From positions 1-7,199 of the forward strand of contig NZ_CAMLIX010000241.1 of the NCBI RefSeq assembly GCF_946479975.1: a DNA stretch of 7,199 nucleotides, in the 5' to 3' direction. Of the stretch, positions 6,098-7,199 are shown in pieces. Numbering within the stretch: position 1 is the first letter of the stretch; each line of letters starts with the position of its first letter. The position numbers and the translations under genes were made by a program. This stretch comes from an uncultured Flavobacterium sp. Its GTDB lineage: Bacteria > Bacteroidota > Bacteroidia > Flavobacteriales > Flavobacteriaceae. The notes below the pieces were generated by a model that saw only the letters and a list, made by a program, of their open reading frames with translations, had not been told where the DNA came from and ran no database searches.

Positions 6098-6128
6098 TTG
6101 GAATTTGGAATTTAAAAAATTGAAATTT
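6098..6128. repeat. TTGGAATTT-type intergenic repeat downstream of pheA
   Basis: A 31-bp block matching 1191-1221 with two mismatches. As there, it sits a few bases (8 bp) beyond the stop codon of a minus-strand gene and in the same orientation relative to that gene. Confidence 0.65.
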
Positions 6129-6136
6129 CATCTTCC

Positions 6137-6964
6137 TTAAGGTCTTGTATCTTTATATTCTCCCAACACTTTAAGATATTCGGCCATTATATTTAATAAC
6201 GCTTTTGCTTTTGCAAAATCTTCGTATTTCTCGAATGTTACGTCTACGAAAAATGAATATTTCCACGGCGTTTCTATTTTTGGAAGCGACTGGATTTTTG
6301 TCAAATTCAGTTTGCAGTCGCTCATTACATTCAAAACTGCTGCTAAGCTTCCTCTTTTATGATCCAATTCAAATTTTACAGAAGCTCTGTTGATTTCGCT
6401 TTCTGGCAAAAATGAATTTTGCTTTTTAATGATTACGAAACGCGTCATATTATTTTTAATCGTCTGAATCGACGAAGCAATAATATCTAAATCATACATT
6501 TCTGAAGCCGTTACACTTGCAATCGCAGCAATTCCTGTTAATTGTTTTTCCTGAATTCTTCTTGCCGTTTCTGCTGTATCTTTATCCTCAACCAATTTGA
6601 TGTTTGGATATTGCTTCAAAAAATCCATACACTGCAAAAGTGCCATTGGGTGCGAATGAACTTCTCTTATGTCTTCAATTTTCTGACCTTTTAAAGCCAT
6701 TAAATTTTGCTGAATATTCAAATAATGCTCTCCAATAATGTGCAAATTATTCTTGTCGATCAAAGCATAATTCGGAATGATTGGACCTGCAATTGAATTT
6801 TCGATCGCCATAACCGCCTGATCCGATTTTCCGGCAATAAGGCTGTCGATCAATTCTTCAAAAGACAAACACTCATCAATATCCACATTTTCAGAGAAAT
6901 ACTCTTTCACAACCTGATGATGAAAAGAACCTTTAATACCTTGTATTGCAATTTTAGTTGTCAT
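6137..6964 (-). CDS. pheA: Prephenate dehydratase with C-terminal ACT domain
   Basis: A 275-residue monofunctional enzyme that converts prephenate to phenylpyruvate, the phenylalanine branch. The periplasmic-binding-like catalytic domain has GIKGSFHH (9-16), ENSIAG (55-60), HSHPMALLQC (103-112) and NNMTRF (171-176) with the catalytic Thr174. The ACT domain (about 195-270) has RGSL (204-207) where GAL is usual, and QSLP (225-228) where the Phe-binding ESRP motif is usual, followed by WKYSFFVD. Feedback inhibition by Phe is therefore plausible but may differ. There is no fused chorismate mutase; that activity comes from the last operon gene. The ATG at 6964 lies only 6 nt after the U-tract of an attenuator and has no Shine-Dalgarno at a useful distance. 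It is the first structural gene of the operon. Confidence 0.96.
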   Translation of the reverse strand: MTTKIAIQGIKGSFHHQVVKEYFSENVDIDECLSFEELIDSLIAGKSDQAVMAIENSIAGPIIPNYALIDKNNLHIIGEHYLNIQQNLMALKGQKIEDIREVHSHPMALLQCMDFLKQYPNIKLVEDKDTAETARRIQEKQLTGIAAIASVTASEMYDLDIIASSIQTIKNNMTRFVIIKKQNSFLPESEINRASVKFELDHKRGSLAAVLNVMSDCKLNLTKIQSLPKIETPWKYSFFVDVTFEKYEDFAKAKALLNIMAEYLKVLGEYKDTRP

Positions 6965-6970
6965 ATAGTC

Positions 6971-6999
6971 AAAAAAAAATCCTGATTTGCATCAGGATT
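6971..6999 (-). terminator. Attenuator terminator ahead of pheA
   Basis: On the minus strand AATCCTGAT (6999-6991), loop GCAA, ATCAGGATT (6986-6978) form a perfect 9-bp stem followed by seven more T residues to 6971. It is 31 nt beyond the leader peptide stop codon and 6 nt before the pheA start, the classic position for an attenuator. Confidence 0.92.
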
Positions 7000-7087
7000 G
7001 TATATTAGTTTTATTTGTCTTTTATATTTTTCAAATAACCATAGCACAATCCTCACTTCTACTAAAGAAGAAATAAAAGTTGTTGCT
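6994..7087 (-). promoter_or_regulatory. Alternative leader RNA pairings (1:2 and antiterminator 2:3)
   Basis: Segment 2, AGGATTGT (7053-7046, leader codons 20-22), is exactly complementary to segment 3, ACAATCCT (7001-6994), which contains the 5' half of the terminator stem. Segment 2 thus mimics the terminator's own AGGATT arm (segment 4). Segment 1, AGCAACAA (7087-7080, codons 9-11), can pair with TTGTGCT (7049-7043) with one bulged base, putting the Phe/Tyr codons 12-16 in the loop; a small CTTCT/AGAAG hairpin lies inside. Pairing was found by eye; no folding energies were calculated. Confidence 0.82.
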
Positions 7088-7111
7088 AAAATAAAAACGG
7101 TTACTTGCCAT
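7031..7111 (-). CDS. pheL: Phe/Tyr-rich leader peptide of the pheA operon
   Basis: A 26-codon ORF (ATG at 7111, TGA ending at 7031) too short for routine gene calling. Its middle reads NRFYFSNNFYFFFSRS: Phe at 6, 8, 12, 14, 15 and 16 and Tyr at 7 and 13, that is eight aromatic residues in eleven positions. It lies between a promoter and a terminator directly in front of pheA. The inferred role is regulatory: a ribosome short of charged Phe (or Tyr) tRNA stalls on codons 12-16, segment 2 pairs with segment 3 and the terminator cannot form. With ample aminoacyl-tRNA the ribosome runs to the stop codon, masks segment 2, and transcription ends before pheA. There is no Shine-Dalgarno; the start follows an A-rich AATAATAAGACAAACAAA, usual for this group. 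The symbol is given by analogy with the enterobacterial leader; there is no implied homology. Confidence 0.88.
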   Translation of the reverse strand: MASNRFYFSNNFYFFFSRSEDCAMVI

Positions 7112-7140
7112 TTTGTTTGTCTTATTATTTAAATTCTCTG

Positions 7141-7171
7141 CGAATGTATAAATTATTTTCACCCCTCCAAA
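7141..7171 (-). promoter_or_regulatory. Promoter of the pheA attenuator operon
   Basis: On the minus strand TTTG (7171-7168) and TACATTCG (7148-7141) are separated by exactly 19 bp. This fits the Bacteroidota consensus TTTG-N19-TAnnTTTG with one mismatch in the -7 box. Transcription would begin near 7135, leaving a leader of about 25 nt before the leader peptide ATG at 7111. Confidence 0.72.
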
Positions 7172-7199
7172 AAAAATATTGCATTTTATGAAACAAAAA

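Noticed and set aside
1191..6128. Recurring short repeats as a CRISPR array
   Set aside because: Copies are kilobases apart, differ in family, lack regular spacers and have no cas genes nearby.
7188..7199. ATGAAACAAAAA at the right edge, a possible start of a divergent plus-strand gene
   Set aside because: Only four codons are visible and no convincing plus-strand promoter precedes it; the sequence beyond the window would be needed.

Overview
The window looks like a chromosomal segment of a Flavobacterium-type bacterium (Bacteroidota). The reasons are low G+C, gene families with Bacteroidota-style domain arrangements, little use of Shine-Dalgarno sites, promoter-like TTTG / TAnnTTTG boxes, and intergenic spaces crowded with short palindromic repeats of the kind seen in flavobacteria. 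All supported genes lie on the minus strand, so transcription runs from high to low coordinates.

Positions 7171 down to 2503 hold an aromatic amino acid operon: promoter, a 26-residue Phe/Tyr-rich leader peptide, an attenuator terminator, pheA (prephenate dehydratase), a PLP aminotransferase, tyrA (prephenate dehydrogenase), a fused DAHP synthase-chorismate mutase, then an intrinsic terminator. The fused enzyme starts the shikimate pathway and also turns chorismate into prephenate. PheA and TyrA split prephenate towards phenylpyruvate and 4-hydroxyphenylpyruvate. The aminotransferase probably makes Phe and Tyr from these. The leader is the standout feature: six Phe and two Tyr codons, a terminator touching the pheA start, and an exact antiterminator pairing.

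The operon is interrupted between the aminotransferase and tyrA (4608-4900) by a structured repeat resembling a flavobacterial RNA-like element and by an inverted repeat with 33-bp arms.

Positions 2203 down to 1 hold rsgA (ribosome small-subunit GTPase), dtd (D-aminoacyl-tRNA deacylase) and the N-terminal part of a secreted DUF3857 protein that runs off the window. The 446-bp gap 2204-2650 contains an rsgA promoter element, two composite palindromic repeats and the operon terminator. No mobile element with its own transposase, CRISPR array, tRNA or rRNA was seen.
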